This document shows, piece by piece, positions 51,183 to 60,641 of a stretch of DNA of 64,000 bases. Location of the stretch: assembly GCA_033856275.1 (NCBI GenBank), contig JAWVFJ010000045.1, positions 1 through 64,000 on the forward strand, in the 5' to 3' direction. Positions within the stretch are counted from its first letter, which is position 1; each line of letters starts with the position of its first letter. The translations under genes and the position numbers were made by a program. This DNA comes from VRUE01 sp033856275. GTDB taxonomy: Bacteria > Actinomycetota > Thermoleophilia > Solirubrobacterales > 70-9. A model generated the notes under the pieces. It saw nothing but the letters and a program-made list of their open reading frames with translations, was not told the DNA's origin and did no database searches.

Positions 51183-51231
51183 GCTGACTTCGCGTTTAGT
51201 TGCCTATGGCGAAACAAAAGGCGAAGTCAGC
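51183..51231. repeat. Palindromic element R3, copy B
   Basis: 49-base element with arms GCTGACTTCGCGTTTAGTTG and ACAAAAGGCGAAGTCAGC around TATG. Matches copy A inside ftsL. Lies in the divergent space between the FAD enzyme and the MocR-type regulator. Confidence 0.7.
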
Positions 51232-51267
51232 GGCTTGAGCTGCATCTTGGGATCATCGTAGATGCAG

Positions 51268-51291
51268 ACTGGTTCTCTATACAGTGCCAGT
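51268..51291 (+). promoter_or_regulatory. Dyad overlapping the MocR start region
   Basis: ACTGG (51268-51272) and CCAGT (51287-51291) flank a -10-like TATACA, two bases before the ATG at 51293. CTGG/CCAG half-sites are typical of MocR/PdxR operators, so self-control is likely. Transcription may start at or very near the ATG (leaderless). Confidence 0.4.
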
Positions 51292-51292
51292 A

Positions 51293-52699
51293 ATGACACC
51301 TTCTAGTGGACCAGTTAGCCTGGGCCTCCTGGTCGAGCTCGACCGCCAGCGAGAGATACCGCTGCACGAACAGATCGAGCAGTCGATTCGCGAGAACGTT
51401 CGCGCCGGCCGCCTCGCCCCTGGATCGAGACTTCCCTCTAGTCGCGGCCTTGCCACAGAGCTGGGAATCTCGCGTGGGGTCGTCAGCGAGGCCTACGGAC
51501 AGCTGGCGGCGGAGGGCTATCTGCTTGCCCGCCAAGGCGCGCCGGTGCGGGTAGCGAACACCGTGCGAGCCGCGGCGCCGCGGGTCCCCTCCCCCTCGCT
51601 ACTGCCCAGCTTCACCCACCGGCTCGATCCCGGCCTTCCCGACCTCGCCGGGTTCCCGCGCGAGCGCTGGCTGCGCTCGCTGCGCGCCGCCTGGCGGCAG
51701 GCGCCGATCGACGCTGTCGACTACCCCGACCCGCGCGGAGTCCCCGCCCTGCGCGAGACGCTTGCCGAGTACCTCGGCCGCGTCCGCGGCGCCGCTGCCG
51801 ATCCCGAGCAGCTGATGATCTGCACCGGTTTCAGCCAGGGCCTGTCGCTGATCGCCCGCTGGCTGCGCAGCCGCGGAGTCACCAGCGTCGCGCTGGAGGA
51901 CCCCGGCTGGCACAACCACCGCTTGATCATCGAGCAGGCGGGACTCGAGGTGGAGCCGATCCCAGTCGACGCCGAGGGGCTGCGGGTCGATCTGCTCGAG
52001 CGCAGCGAGGCGGCGGCCGTGGTCGTCACTCCCACCCACCAGTTCCCAACCGGCACGGTGCTGAGCAGCGAGCGCCGGGCGGCCCTGATCGACTGGGCCG
52101 AGACGGGCGAGCGGCTGATCGTCGAGGACGACTTCGACGCCGAGTTGCGCTACGACGGCGCCCGCGTCGGCGCCCTGCAGGGGCTGGTGCCCGAGCGGGT
52201 CGCCTACGTCGGCTCCGCAAGCAAGCGGCTGGCGCCGGGGATGCGGCTCGGCTGGATGCTCACCCCCTCCTGGCTGGGCTGGCCGCTGATTTCGATCAAG
52301 GCGATCGAGGACCGCGGCTCAGAGGCGATCGGCCAGCTCGCCCTGCACGATTTCATCGCCCGCGGCGAGCTCGACCGCCACCTGCGGCGGATGCGGCTGC
52401 GCTACCAACGCCGCCGCGAGGCGCTGATCGACGCGCTGCGGCGCCAGGTCCCCGAGGCCGACATCGCAGAGGGCGCCGCCGGGCTCTTCGAGCTTGCCGA
52501 GCTTCCCGAAGGACTGGATGAGGCCGCACTGGTCAACGCCGCGGCCGCGCGAGGCGTCGGTCTCGAGGGCCTTGCCCTGCACCGCTTCAAACCAACCGGC
52601 CCACCCGGCCTCGTCCTCGGCTTTGCCGGCCTCCCGGAGCAAGCGATCGAGCAGAGTGTGCGTCTGCTTGCCGAGGCGCTAGCGGAAGTAGCCGGCTAG
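51293..52699 (+). CDS. MocR-family transcriptional regulator (GntR HTH + aminotransferase fold)
   Basis: 468 residues. N-terminal GntR winged helix (LHEQIEQSIRENVRAGRLAP, LPSSRGLATELGISRGVVSE), then a fold-type I PLP domain with YPDPRGVPALRETLAEYLGR, DPGWHNHR, the PLP-phosphate region VTPTHQFPTG and the Schiff-base lysine in YVGSASKRLAPG. Members regulate vitamin B6, GABA or taurine genes. ATG at 51293 chosen over GTG at 51284. Partner genes (amidase, FAD enzyme) do not identify the effector. Confidence 0.9.
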   Translation: MTPSSGPVSLGLLVELDRQREIPLHEQIEQSIRENVRAGRLAPGSRLPSSRGLATELGISRGVVSEAYGQLAAEGYLLARQGAPVRVANTVRAAAPRVPSPSLLPSFTHRLDPGLPDLAGFPRERWLRSLRAAWRQAPIDAVDYPDPRGVPALRETLAEYLGRVRGAAADPEQLMICTGFSQGLSLIARWLRSRGVTSVALEDPGWHNHRLIIEQAGLEVEPIPVDAEGLRVDLLERSEAAAVVVTPTHQFPTGTVLSSERRAALIDWAETGERLIVEDDFDAELRYDGARVGALQGLVPERVAYVGSASKRLAPGMRLGWMLTPSWLGWPLISIKAIEDRGSEAIGQLALHDFIARGELDRHLRRMRLRYQRRREALIDALRRQVPEADIAEGAAGLFELAELPEGLDEAALVNAAAARGVGLEGLALHRFKPTGPPGLVLGFAGLPEQAIEQSVRLLAEALAEVAG

Positions 52700-54117
52700 G
52701 CGACGGACGCCATCGGGGCGCGTCGCTGGGCCCACGGACGCCCCTCTTCGAGCTGGGCGCCGAGGCGCAGCAGCGTCGCCTCATCGAAGGGGCGACCGGT
52801 GAACATCACTCCCACCGGCAGGTCATCCGCGGTCCAGTGCAACGGCAACGAGACGCTCGGCAGGCCGGTGATGTTGCCGAATGCGCTGAAGCAGACCGAG
52901 CGCACCGTGTCGAATACAGGCTGATCGGGCACTGCATGTTGTGCAGCCAGGACCGATCCGGTTGGTGGCGGCAGGATCGCCGAAGTTGGCGTGAGCAATA
53001 CATCGAAGTCGCTGCCCCAGTGTGCGACTTCGCGGCGGGAGAGCTGCTCCAGCTTCTGCACGGCGACGACGTACTCGTAGGCGCTGACCCGATCGGTCGC
53101 GGCCTTGTAGGCGTGGCGGTTGTGCGGCTCGACCCGCGACCAGTCGACACCGTCGTAGTCGGCGACGCCGCCGATTGTCATCGTCACGAAGTCCGGTGTC
53201 AGCTCTTCCGAGATCGTCGCCACCTCGACCTCGGCCACCTCGTGCCCGAGCTGCTCGAGCAGGGCCGCGGCATCGCGGGCAGCCTCGATGCAGGCGGGGT
53301 CGGTGGGTACTCCCAGCGGCGCCTCGGCCATTACTCCGATGCGCAAGGAGCCGGGTTCTATCGACACCTCATCGGTGAAGGGGCGCTCCGGCGCCGGCGC
53401 GCTGTACCAGGCGAGCGGATCGGGTTCGGCCGCAACGTCGAGCACAGCCGCGGCGTCTCCAACCGTGCGCGTAATCGCGCCCTCGACCACCGCGCCCATC
53501 CAGGTCTGGGCCCGCCGCGGGATGCGCCCGCGACTGGTCTTCAGACCAACCAGGCCGCAGTAGGCGGCAGGAATGCGGATCGAGCCGCCACCGTCATTGG
53601 CATGAGCGATTGGGAACATGCCGCCAGCCACAGCCGCCGAGGCGCCGCCCGAGGAACCGCCGGACGCGCGGCTGGTGTCCCAAGGGTTGACCGTGTTGCC
53701 GTAGCGCGAGTTCTCGGCCACGGTGAGCGGCCCGAACTCGGGCGTGTTGGTGCGGCCGCAGAGGACGAAGCCGGCCTGCTGCAGAGATTCGACGATCAAC
53801 TCGCTCTCATCGCTGGGCTCATCGGAAGCGCCGTTGGAACCGTAGGTCACCGGCCAGCCCGCCACCGCGGTCAGGTCCTTGATCGGGATCGGCACGCCGA
53901 GGAAAGGCGCCTCCTCCCCAGCCGCGATCCGCTCGTCGGCGGCCCGCGCAGCCGCCCGGGCTCCCTCGTCATCCCGCCAGATCACCGCGTTCAGCTCCGA
54001 GTTGCGCTCGTCGACCGCGGCGAGGCAGGCCTCGAGCAACTCAACCGCCGAGAGCTCCCTCGCCCGCAGCGCGGCGGCAAGCTCGACAGCCGATGTCCCC
54101 GGACCCAGATCCCCCAT
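52696..54117 (-). CDS. Amidase (amidase signature family)
   Basis: 473 residues with the Ser-cisSer-Lys triad: Lys in FLGVPIPIKDLTAV, cis-Ser and nucleophile Ser in SRASGGSSGGASAAVAGGM and GGGSIRIPAAYCG. Hydrolyses amides; specificity unknown. ATG at 54117 (MGDLGPGTSA) chosen from homology. No ribosome-binding site; a TACGAT box eight bases before it suggests a leaderless transcript. Convergent with, and overlapping by four bases, the MocR gene. Confidence 0.9.
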   Translation of the reverse strand: MGDLGPGTSAVELAAALRARELSAVELLEACLAAVDERNSELNAVIWRDDEGARAAARAADERIAAGEEAPFLGVPIPIKDLTAVAGWPVTYGSNGASDEPSDESELIVESLQQAGFVLCGRTNTPEFGPLTVAENSRYGNTVNPWDTSRASGGSSGGASAAVAGGMFPIAHANDGGGSIRIPAAYCGLVGLKTSRGRIPRRAQTWMGAVVEGAITRTVGDAAAVLDVAAEPDPLAWYSAPAPERPFTDEVSIEPGSLRIGVMAEAPLGVPTDPACIEAARDAAALLEQLGHEVAEVEVATISEELTPDFVTMTIGGVADYDGVDWSRVEPHNRHAYKAATDRVSAYEYVVAVQKLEQLSRREVAHWGSDFDVLLTPTSAILPPPTGSVLAAQHAVPDQPVFDTVRSVCFSAFGNITGLPSVSLPLHWTADDLPVGVMFTGRPFDEATLLRLGAQLEEGRPWAQRRAPMASVA

Positions 54118-54251
54118 GCGAGGGATCGTAGTCGAGAGGCGGAGATCGAACCTGGCTGAAAACTTGAGGTGATCTTTACCCAACTTTCACCTGCCCCCAA
54201 GGCGCAGGGATGACGCTGACTCTACGACCACCCAGCGAACAGGAGGCACTC

Positions 54252-54440
54252 ATGCCGCAGATACTCGTAGTGACTGACGTTCACGAGGAAACTGCCAACT
54301 CGGTCGTGTACCGGGAGCGGATCAGCCCCAGCGATCTGGAGTCAGACCACTTCTCGGGTCAATTGGTCGAGCGCGTCGGTTGGGCGGTCCTCGACGCCGA
54401 CGAGATCGAGCATAAGGGCGGTCCAGAGGCCGGCAAGTAG
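54252..54440 (+). CDS. Small conserved-looking acidic protein
   Basis: 62 residues (MPQILVVTDVHEETANSVVY..., ending GGPEAGK). AGGAGG ribosome-binding site seven bases before the ATG gives good support. Sequence like SPSDLESDHFSGQLVERVGW recalls a short family seen in Thermoleophilia genomes; function unknown. Longer upstream frame is not used. Confidence 0.65.
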   Translation: MPQILVVTDVHEETANSVVYRERISPSDLESDHFSGQLVERVGWAVLDADEIEHKGGPEAGK

Positions 54441-54453
54441 TCGTTTTGAGCGA

Positions 54454-54828
54454 TCAGTCGCGCCGGGCGGCGCGCTCGCGCGCTTCGCCCTTCTGCTCGA
54501 GCGTCATCGCGCCGGGATGACCGTCTCCGGGCCACGGGGTGAGGATCAACAGCAGGCGAGCATCGGACCGCGCGGTTACCGTGTGCCGCTCGCCGGGGTC
54601 GAACTCGAAGAGGTGCCCTGAGCGCGCCGCAACAGTCTCACCGGCGAGGATCGTGACGTCGACCTCGCCGCTGATGACGACCAGTCGCGCCCGCTCGTGC
54701 ACCTCATGCTCCTGCAGTGCCTCCCCCGCCGGAAGGTCGAGCACGATCGTCCGTGCATCGTCAGCCGAGGCGAGGATCTGCGGTTGGTGCGGCTCCGCTT
54801 CGAAGTTCTTCAAGTCCCAACTCTGCAT
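54454..54828 (-). CDS. Cupin-domain protein
   Basis: 124 residues. Single cupin barrel with motif 1-like EALQEHEVHERARLVVISGE and motif 2-like GHLFEFDPGERHTVTARSD (His residues that could bind metal). Function unknown. ATG at 54828 (MQSWDLKNFEA); preceding frame is not needed. Confidence 0.75.
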   Translation of the reverse strand: MQSWDLKNFEAEPHQPQILASADDARTIVLDLPAGEALQEHEVHERARLVVISGEVDVTILAGETVAARSGHLFEFDPGERHTVTARSDARLLLILTPWPGDGHPGAMTLEQKGEARERAARRD

Positions 54829-55004
54829 TCTTTGCCTTTCTCGATTCGGGTCAGTCGAGGTCCAGCCGAAGTAGGCCTCGGTCTTTGACGATCTTCTCAC
54901 CGTCAAAAACCCAGCACCTCGGTATTGCCGAGCGATTGCCGTCGGTTCAAGTGGCCTGGGCAGCTTTCATCTGTCGTTAAGCAACGCGCGAGATCGTCGA
55001 GCGA

Positions 55005-57026
55005 GTGGACCGATCGCCACGCCAACCATCGCGGCGGCAACAGCCAAGACCATCGCCTTCGCGGGCGCGACGGCGATGGCGTCTGGTCTTCCCGATCGGG
55101 ATCGTCGCGCTCATCGCGGCTGCGATAGCGATCGATGCGAGCTCGGGTGGCGGCGGTTCGTCGACGGGGGAATCGCCTCCGCCGACCCGGACGCTCCTCG
55201 TCGCCCGTCCTTCCCGCCCACTGCCGGCGGCGACCTGGGGCGAGTCGGTCGTCGCAACGAAGCAGGGGCCGTTGATCCTCGGCGGTCTCGACGCCTCGGG
55301 CAGTTCCGCCAGCGGCGTCTTCCTGCTGAACCCGGTCAACGGCAGGCTGAGTGAAGCGGGCTCGTTGACGGGGCCACTCCATGACTCCGCCGCCGCGGTG
55401 CTCGGCGAACGGGTGGTCGTCTTCGGCGGCGGAACGGAAGCGAGCACCGACGCGGTGCAGGCACTTTCGGCGCCGGATGGAATCGTCGCGGCCCCGACCA
55501 GCGCCAAAGCGATCGGGCGACTGCCGAGCGTTCGCTCCGACCTCAGCGCCGTGACGGTCGGCGAAACCGCTTACGTTCTCGGCGGCTACGACGGCGGCAA
55601 GCTGATCGATTCGGTCCTGGCGACGACCGACGGCTCGACCTTCAGCCAGGTCACGCGACTGCCGGCGCCGGCCCGCTACCTGGCGGTAACGGCGCTCGGG
55701 GGACGCATCTACGCCTTTGGCGGCGAGACGGCAAGCGGCTCCGCCGGCGACGCGATCCAAGAAGTCGACCCGAGGGCGGGGACGGCCCACATCGTCGGTC
55801 ACCTGCCGGAGGCCGTCTCTCACGCCAGCGCGGTAGCGCTCGACGGCGCCATCTACTTGCTCGGCGGCGAAGCCGAAGGTTCGCCGACGTCGCAGATCTG
55901 GCGCTTCGAACCCGGAAAGAAGATCGCGTCGACTGCCGGCAAGCTGCCCCAGCCGATCTCCGGCGGTGCCGCCGCAGCAATCGGCTCCTCCGCCTTCCTG
56001 ATCGGTGGCGTCGGTGCCGGCGAAGCGCCCCTGCGAACCGTCCTGAAGCTGTCGATCGAGCGCAAGCCGAGCCCCGCCCCGGCCAAGGCTCAGTCCGCCG
56101 CCAAACCGCCCTTTTCCGGGCAGCTGATGATTGCCGACCGTGGCAACAACCGGCTGCTCGTCGTCGATGTCAACAAGCACGTCCTCTGGCGCTTCCCGTC
56201 CAAAGCGCACCCGGCACCGCCCGGCGGCTTCTACTTCCCCGACGACGCTTTCTTCACCCACGGCGGCACGGGCATCATCGCCAACGAGGAGCAGCACGAG
56301 CGAATCGTCCAGCTCTCCTACCCCGGAGGCAGGCTGACCTGGTCCTACGGCCACCCGGGTGTGACCGGCTCCGAACCCGGCTACCTCCACGAGCCCGACG
56401 ACGCATATCTGCTTCGCAACGGAACGGTTACGGTCGCCGACGCGCAGAATTGCCGGGTGCTGCTGATCTCCCGCGCGAAGAAGATCCTCAAGACGTTCGG
56501 CAACCCGGAATCGTGCAGTCACGAACCGCCCCGCCTCCTCGGCTCCCCCAACGGCGACACCCCGCTCGCGAACGGGAACATCCTGATCTCGGAGGTCAAC
56601 GGCTCCTACATAGACGAGATCACCCAGGCGGGCAAGCTCGTCTGGAGCGTGCAACTGCCGATCGAATATCCTTCCGACCCTCAGCAGCTCGGTCCCGACC
56701 GCTACCTCGTCGCCGACTACACGCGCCCCGGCGGAATCTATGAATTCAACCGCGCCGGCAAGATCCTCTGGTCCTACAGCCCCTCCTCGGGCGATCGGAT
56801 GCTCAATCACCCGAGCCTCGCCGAGCGGCTGCCCAGCGGCCTGATCGCCGCCAACGACGACTACCGCCACCGTCTCGTGATCATCGATCCCCAGACGAAG
56901 AAGATCGTCTGGCAATACGGAGTGACCGGCAAACCCGGGGCCGGCCCCGGCCACCTTCGCATCCCCGACGGGTTCGATCTCCTCGCCCCAAACAACACCA
57001 CTCCGACGCACCCGTTTACGGGCTAG
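55005..57026 (+). CDS. Membrane-anchored double beta-propeller protein (Kelch + NHL/PQQ-like)
   Basis: 673 residues. Basic N-terminus with one membrane anchor (VFPIGIVALIAAAIAIDAS), residues about 60-350 a Kelch-type propeller with blades ending in GGxD/GGE motifs (VVVFGGGTEAS, AYVLGGYDGGK, IYAFGGETASG, IYLLGGEAEG), a Pro/Ala linker, then residues 375-665 a second propeller of NHL/PQQ type (LMIADRGNNRLLVVDVNKHV, KIVWQYG repeats). GTG start at 55005. Probably a cell-surface ligand- or polymer-binding protein. Confidence 0.8.
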   Translation: MDRSPRQPSRRQQPRPSPSRARRRWRLVFPIGIVALIAAAIAIDASSGGGGSSTGESPPPTRTLLVARPSRPLPAATWGESVVATKQGPLILGGLDASGSSASGVFLLNPVNGRLSEAGSLTGPLHDSAAAVLGERVVVFGGGTEASTDAVQALSAPDGIVAAPTSAKAIGRLPSVRSDLSAVTVGETAYVLGGYDGGKLIDSVLATTDGSTFSQVTRLPAPARYLAVTALGGRIYAFGGETASGSAGDAIQEVDPRAGTAHIVGHLPEAVSHASAVALDGAIYLLGGEAEGSPTSQIWRFEPGKKIASTAGKLPQPISGGAAAAIGSSAFLIGGVGAGEAPLRTVLKLSIERKPSPAPAKAQSAAKPPFSGQLMIADRGNNRLLVVDVNKHVLWRFPSKAHPAPPGGFYFPDDAFFTHGGTGIIANEEQHERIVQLSYPGGRLTWSYGHPGVTGSEPGYLHEPDDAYLLRNGTVTVADAQNCRVLLISRAKKILKTFGNPESCSHEPPRLLGSPNGDTPLANGNILISEVNGSYIDEITQAGKLVWSVQLPIEYPSDPQQLGPDRYLVADYTRPGGIYEFNRAGKILWSYSPSSGDRMLNHPSLAERLPSGLIAANDDYRHRLVIIDPQTKKIVWQYGVTGKPGAGPGHLRIPDGFDLLAPNNTTPTHPFTG

Positions 57027-57063
57027 CTCGGCGACCCCAGGGCGGTGAGCTGGACGAACAGGA

Positions 57064-57468
57064 CTAAATGCGTTCCAGCACTACGACCGGGATCTCGCGA
57101 TCGGTCTTCTGCTGGTAGTCGTCATAGCTGGGCCACTCGGCGACCATCTTCTTCCAGAGCCGGTCCTTTTCCTCGGCGCTCGCGGTTCGGGCGCGAGCCT
57201 TGAAGCGATCGCCCTTTACCTGAACCTCCACCTCGGGATTCTCGGAGAGGTTCAGGTACCACGCGGGTGGCTCGTCTGAGCCACCCTTGGAAGCAACGAC
57301 CACGAAGGAGTCGCCGTCCGGCGCGTAGATCAGCGGCGTCGTTCGCGGCTCGCCCGATTTGCGCCCCGTCGTCGTCAGCAGCAGGGTCTGGGTGCCCTGC
57401 CAGTCATGTCCTTCGGCACCATCGGTGGACCGATAGCGCTCGACGTGTTCCTGACCAAAGAGCGGCAT
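57064..57468 (-). CDS. Deazaflavin (F420)-dependent nitroreductase-family protein
   Basis: 134 residues of the DDN/FDOR-B split-barrel family: LLLTTTGRKSGEPRTTPLIY (the F420-binding signature), ASKGGSDEPPAWYLNLSENP and VKGDRFKARAR. Family members reduce substrates with F420H2. Function of this one unknown; indicates F420 use by the organism. Confidence 0.88.
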   Translation of the reverse strand: MPLFGQEHVERYRSTDGAEGHDWQGTQTLLLTTTGRKSGEPRTTPLIYAPDGDSFVVVASKGGSDEPPAWYLNLSENPEVEVQVKGDRFKARARTASAEEKDRLWKKMVAEWPSYDDYQQKTDREIPVVVLERI

Positions 57469-57494
57469 GACCCGATGATAGTCAGTCGCTTCGC

Positions 57495-59312
57495 TCAGCC
57501 AACAGTGGGAAGGCTGACTTTCAGTTTGGAGACCTGCACAGAGAAGGCGAGGTCGTTGCTGGGGCGCAGGTAGGGAGCATCGCTGCCGAGCAGCACGAGC
57601 TTCGCTGTATGCCCGGGAGCGAACGCGTAGCCGTTGCCGTGCAGCTGGAAGGTCACCGGGCCGCTCTGGTTGCCGGTGAGGCGGTAGGCGCCGCGAGTGA
57701 CCAGGCGCTCGCTTCCATCCGCAGCGACGTCGAAGAGCATCGAGTCGAGCTGGCCGAATTCACCGAGGGTTTGGATCGTCGCCGTGACGGTCGGCAGCCC
57801 AAGCATGGTGAAGCCAGATTTGGTGGGCTGTTCATAGCTGGCTGTTCCGAGGACCGGAGTTGGCGTGACGCTCTTGCAGGCGTCGGTCGTGCCACCGATC
57901 GGGTCGAGTTGGGCACTCGTGACCGGGTCGCCACTCGCCGTCACCAGCTGGGTCGCCGCCGAGCCGAAGGTCACCGCGGCTGTGTGCAGCTGGCCGTAGC
58001 TCGGCGCGCTGTAAGGACCGCCGTCCGGTTCGCTGGCTGGGCAGGTCTGCGTGTATGCAGTTACGGACCCCGCCGCCGGACCGCCATGACCGCCACGCAG
58101 GTGCCGGTCGAAGAAGGCGGCGCCCTGTTCGTTGAACGCGTGGTTGACGGTCGGCTTGTTCGAGCCGCGACTGTGGCCGAGATCGCCGAACTGAAGGCTG
58201 ACGGGACTGCTGCCGCTTGCCTGGTCGTAGATGCGGATCGCCTGCTCCGGCGGGAAGAGATCGTCGGTCCAGCCGTTCTCGATCAGCAGTGGCGCCGGCC
58301 TGCCGGACAGGCCGTAGGCCTGATGATGGGCGTAGATCTCAGCCAGCCGTTCTTCGGCAAGCGGGCTGGGAGGCTCGCCGGCATTGACCAGCGCGAAGTC
58401 GGCGGTCAGGTCTGCGTCGGGATTAGTGCACGGCGCGCTCGCCGGGGCGTCCCCGCAGTAGTAACCGGTCGTCTTACCCAGCGCATACAGGCCGCTCACA
58501 TAGCTTGCTATCGGGATTCCCACAGGGCCGAGGCTTTGCCCGGTCGGAGCCACCTGGGTGTCCAGGAAGCGCCCGTTGGGGAGCAGTGCGTCGACGAGGT
58601 CCGACCATGGCCAGCGCGGCCAGGCCGCCGTGATCGAGAGCGACTTCCCTTTGGGACTCGTCCAGGGCGCGAAACTCCCGTCCGGCTTGCGAATGCGGTT
58701 GCGGAGATAGGCGAGCTCGAGGCTCTGCCCGCCGCCGTAGGAGATTCCGGTCACGCCGATCGCGTGGGGCTTGACGAAGCCCTGATCGACGAGCAGGCCG
58801 AGCAGGTACTGGGTATCGCGAGCCTCGTAGCGAGTGTCGGCGAGGCGGATGTAGCCCTGGCCGCACGGGCCCGAGTGGTAGCCGGCCGGCCCGCCGCCGC
58901 AGGAATGGCCGAAGCCGCGGGCGGTGTAGTTGACGACCGCATAGCCCTGGCGGGCGAAGTAGTCGTTGTTGTAGTGGAACGTGTTGGATTCGTCGCCTGC
59001 GGGTTCGGTCGCCTCGAAGGCGGTCTTTTCGCCCCCATAGCCATGCAACATGACGATCGTCGGGTAGGGGCCGGAGGTTCCAGGAGGCGGCAGAGTGACA
59101 TCGACGTCGAGTGGGACGCCGTCGAACGAGGGCACTCCGTCAAGGGTCTGCCCTGCCGAGCCGTCGGTGGTCGGGCAAAAGCGGACCCCGTCGGCCTGCG
59201 CCGTGCACTGATGGCCGAAGGGCGTCTGCGCGACCGCGGCTGAGGATGGGGCGGCGATGCCGATAACCGACACTCCGAGGAAGAGCAGCAAGCGACGCAT
59301 CGCAACCAACAT
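57495..59312 (-). CDS. Secreted S15-type hydrolase (CocE/NonD or X-Pro peptidase family)
   Basis: 605 residues with a signal peptide (LLLFLGVSVIGIAAPSSAAV). Alpha/beta hydrolase domain with TIVMLHGYGGEK, YTARGFGHSCGG, nucleophile elbow GVTGISYGGGQSLE (Ser), ENGWTDDLFP (Asp) and GDLGHSRGSN (His), followed by a C-terminal jelly-roll domain of the X-Pro dipeptidyl-peptidase type. Peptide or ester substrate unknown. Two starts (ATG 59312, 59300) are equally possible. Confidence 0.88.
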   Translation of the reverse strand: MLVAMRRLLLFLGVSVIGIAAPSSAAVAQTPFGHQCTAQADGVRFCPTTDGSAGQTLDGVPSFDGVPLDVDVTLPPPGTSGPYPTIVMLHGYGGEKTAFEATEPAGDESNTFHYNNDYFARQGYAVVNYTARGFGHSCGGGPAGYHSGPCGQGYIRLADTRYEARDTQYLLGLLVDQGFVKPHAIGVTGISYGGGQSLELAYLRNRIRKPDGSFAPWTSPKGKSLSITAAWPRWPWSDLVDALLPNGRFLDTQVAPTGQSLGPVGIPIASYVSGLYALGKTTGYYCGDAPASAPCTNPDADLTADFALVNAGEPPSPLAEERLAEIYAHHQAYGLSGRPAPLLIENGWTDDLFPPEQAIRIYDQASGSSPVSLQFGDLGHSRGSNKPTVNHAFNEQGAAFFDRHLRGGHGGPAAGSVTAYTQTCPASEPDGGPYSAPSYGQLHTAAVTFGSAATQLVTASGDPVTSAQLDPIGGTTDACKSVTPTPVLGTASYEQPTKSGFTMLGLPTVTATIQTLGEFGQLDSMLFDVAADGSERLVTRGAYRLTGNQSGPVTFQLHGNGYAFAPGHTAKLVLLGSDAPYLRPSNDLAFSVQVSKLKVSLPTVG

Positions 59313-59516
59313 ACCTAGAAATAGGGAGTCTTAAACCACCGACTCGCTCGAGGCTTCTGCGATCTAGGCTTCAGACATGACGAGGGTTGCTATCCAGCGG
59401 ATCGGGGCTCTTTGGGCGGATTGAGATTGGGACTAGATCGACTTGCGGACGCGAGACGCGGATATATTCCGCCCAAGCGGGCTCAAGCCGACAAGTCAAC
59501 TGCTGGGGGGAAGACG

Positions 59517-60641
59517 ATGTCAGGACGGATCGGGGGTCTGCGGGGGCGGTACCGCGCTGCAATCGCGATCCTCACTTTGCTTGCGACCCTGGCGCTCGCC
59601 CTTCCGGCGGTTGCCGCGGCGTGCGGCGAAGGGAGTGAAGACACCGGCCCGTTGATCAAGTCAGCGCAGGTCACCCCTGGGAGCTTCACCTACGAAGGCG
59701 GGACCGCGGTGGTCACCACCGAAGTGGAAGACGACTGCGGAATCCAGCAGGTCTACGCCGAAATCAGCAGTACTGAAGGCGCCTACTGGAGCTTTCAGCT
59801 GCTCCCCTACGAAAACATCAACAGCAACTCGATCGTCTACCGTGGCGAATTCCAGGTGGTTCCGAACTACCAGGAATGGGCGGTCAGCTATCAGGTGACG
59901 ATCTGGGCCGAGGACACCAATGGCGCCTCCGAACAGGCCTACGCGGGCGAGACGGAGGTCGCAGGGACGCCACCGTTCGACGAAGCGCCCTACGTCTCCG
60001 AAGCGTCGCTGAGCCCGCGCCTGGTCGGCTCCACGGGCGGTCAGGTGAAGATCGGCGCCGACGCCAGCGACAACCGTGGCCTCGGCAACGTCTTTGCGAT
60101 CGTCACCTTGCCGGACGAAACCCAGAAAGAAGTCCCGTTGGAAGGGGTCAGCTGGCTGCACTTCGAAGGCCGCTTCAAAGCCCCGGCCAACCTCGGTGCG
60201 ACGCCTCAGGAATATTCGGTCATCGTCTACGCCGAAGACGACATTGGCCAGCGGAGCTGGGAAAGCGCCGGCAGCTTCATCGTCGCCCCGCGAACCGGCC
60301 AGCTCAACGCCTGGACGTCAGCTGGAAGCTACTTCGGCCAAGTGGCGATTGGAGACACCGCCACCCGACAGGTGGTCGTGCACAACAGCGGTGGTCCCAA
60401 AACACAGCCGGTTGGAGCGTCGATCACGACCTCCGGCGCGCCCTTTGCGCTTCAGGAAGCGGTCGCCGGAAGGATCGACTTCACCCTCGCCCCCGGGGAA
60501 ACCCGCACCTTCGCGGTCGATTTCACTCCCGTCTCGCCGGGGTTCAGGGTCGGCTCGGCGATCGTCTCGCGTGGGGATGGCGCCCAACCCGACAGCTCCG
60601 TAAGGCTTAGCGGCCAGGGCGTCAAACCGCCGGCGAGCTGA
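59517..60641 (+). CDS. Secreted Ig-like/choice-of-anchor domain protein
   Basis: 374 residues. Signal peptide (AAIAILTLLATLALALPAVAAA), then repeated beta-sandwich modules: IKSAQVTPGSFTYEGGTAVV, YVSEASLSPRLVGSTGGQVK and a C-terminal ASH/HYDIN-like module (AIGDTATRQVVVHNSGGPKT, TLAPGETRTFAVDFTPVSPG). No enzyme motif. ATG at 59517 preceded by GGGGGGAAG. Likely extracellular adhesion or structural protein. Confidence 0.75.
   Translation: MSGRIGGLRGRYRAAIAILTLLATLALALPAVAAACGEGSEDTGPLIKSAQVTPGSFTYEGGTAVVTTEVEDDCGIQQVYAEISSTEGAYWSFQLLPYENINSNSIVYRGEFQVVPNYQEWAVSYQVTIWAEDTNGASEQAYAGETEVAGTPPFDEAPYVSEASLSPRLVGSTGGQVKIGADASDNRGLGNVFAIVTLPDETQKEVPLEGVSWLHFEGRFKAPANLGATPQEYSVIVYAEDDIGQRSWESAGSFIVAPRTGQLNAWTSAGSYFGQVAIGDTATRQVVVHNSGGPKTQPVGASITTSGAPFALQEAVAGRIDFTLAPGETRTFAVDFTPVSPGFRVGSAIVSRGDGAQPDSSVRLSGQGVKPPAS

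Noticed and set aside
54903..57011. 702-codon minus-strand open frame opposite the beta-propeller gene
   Set aside because: It is the antisense shadow of a well-supported plus-strand protein with a signal anchor and propeller repeats; high GC keeps antisense frames open.
57609..59243. 544-codon plus-strand frame opposite the S15 hydrolase
   Set aside because: Antisense shadow of a gene with a full catalytic triad; no domain recognised in the plus-strand product.
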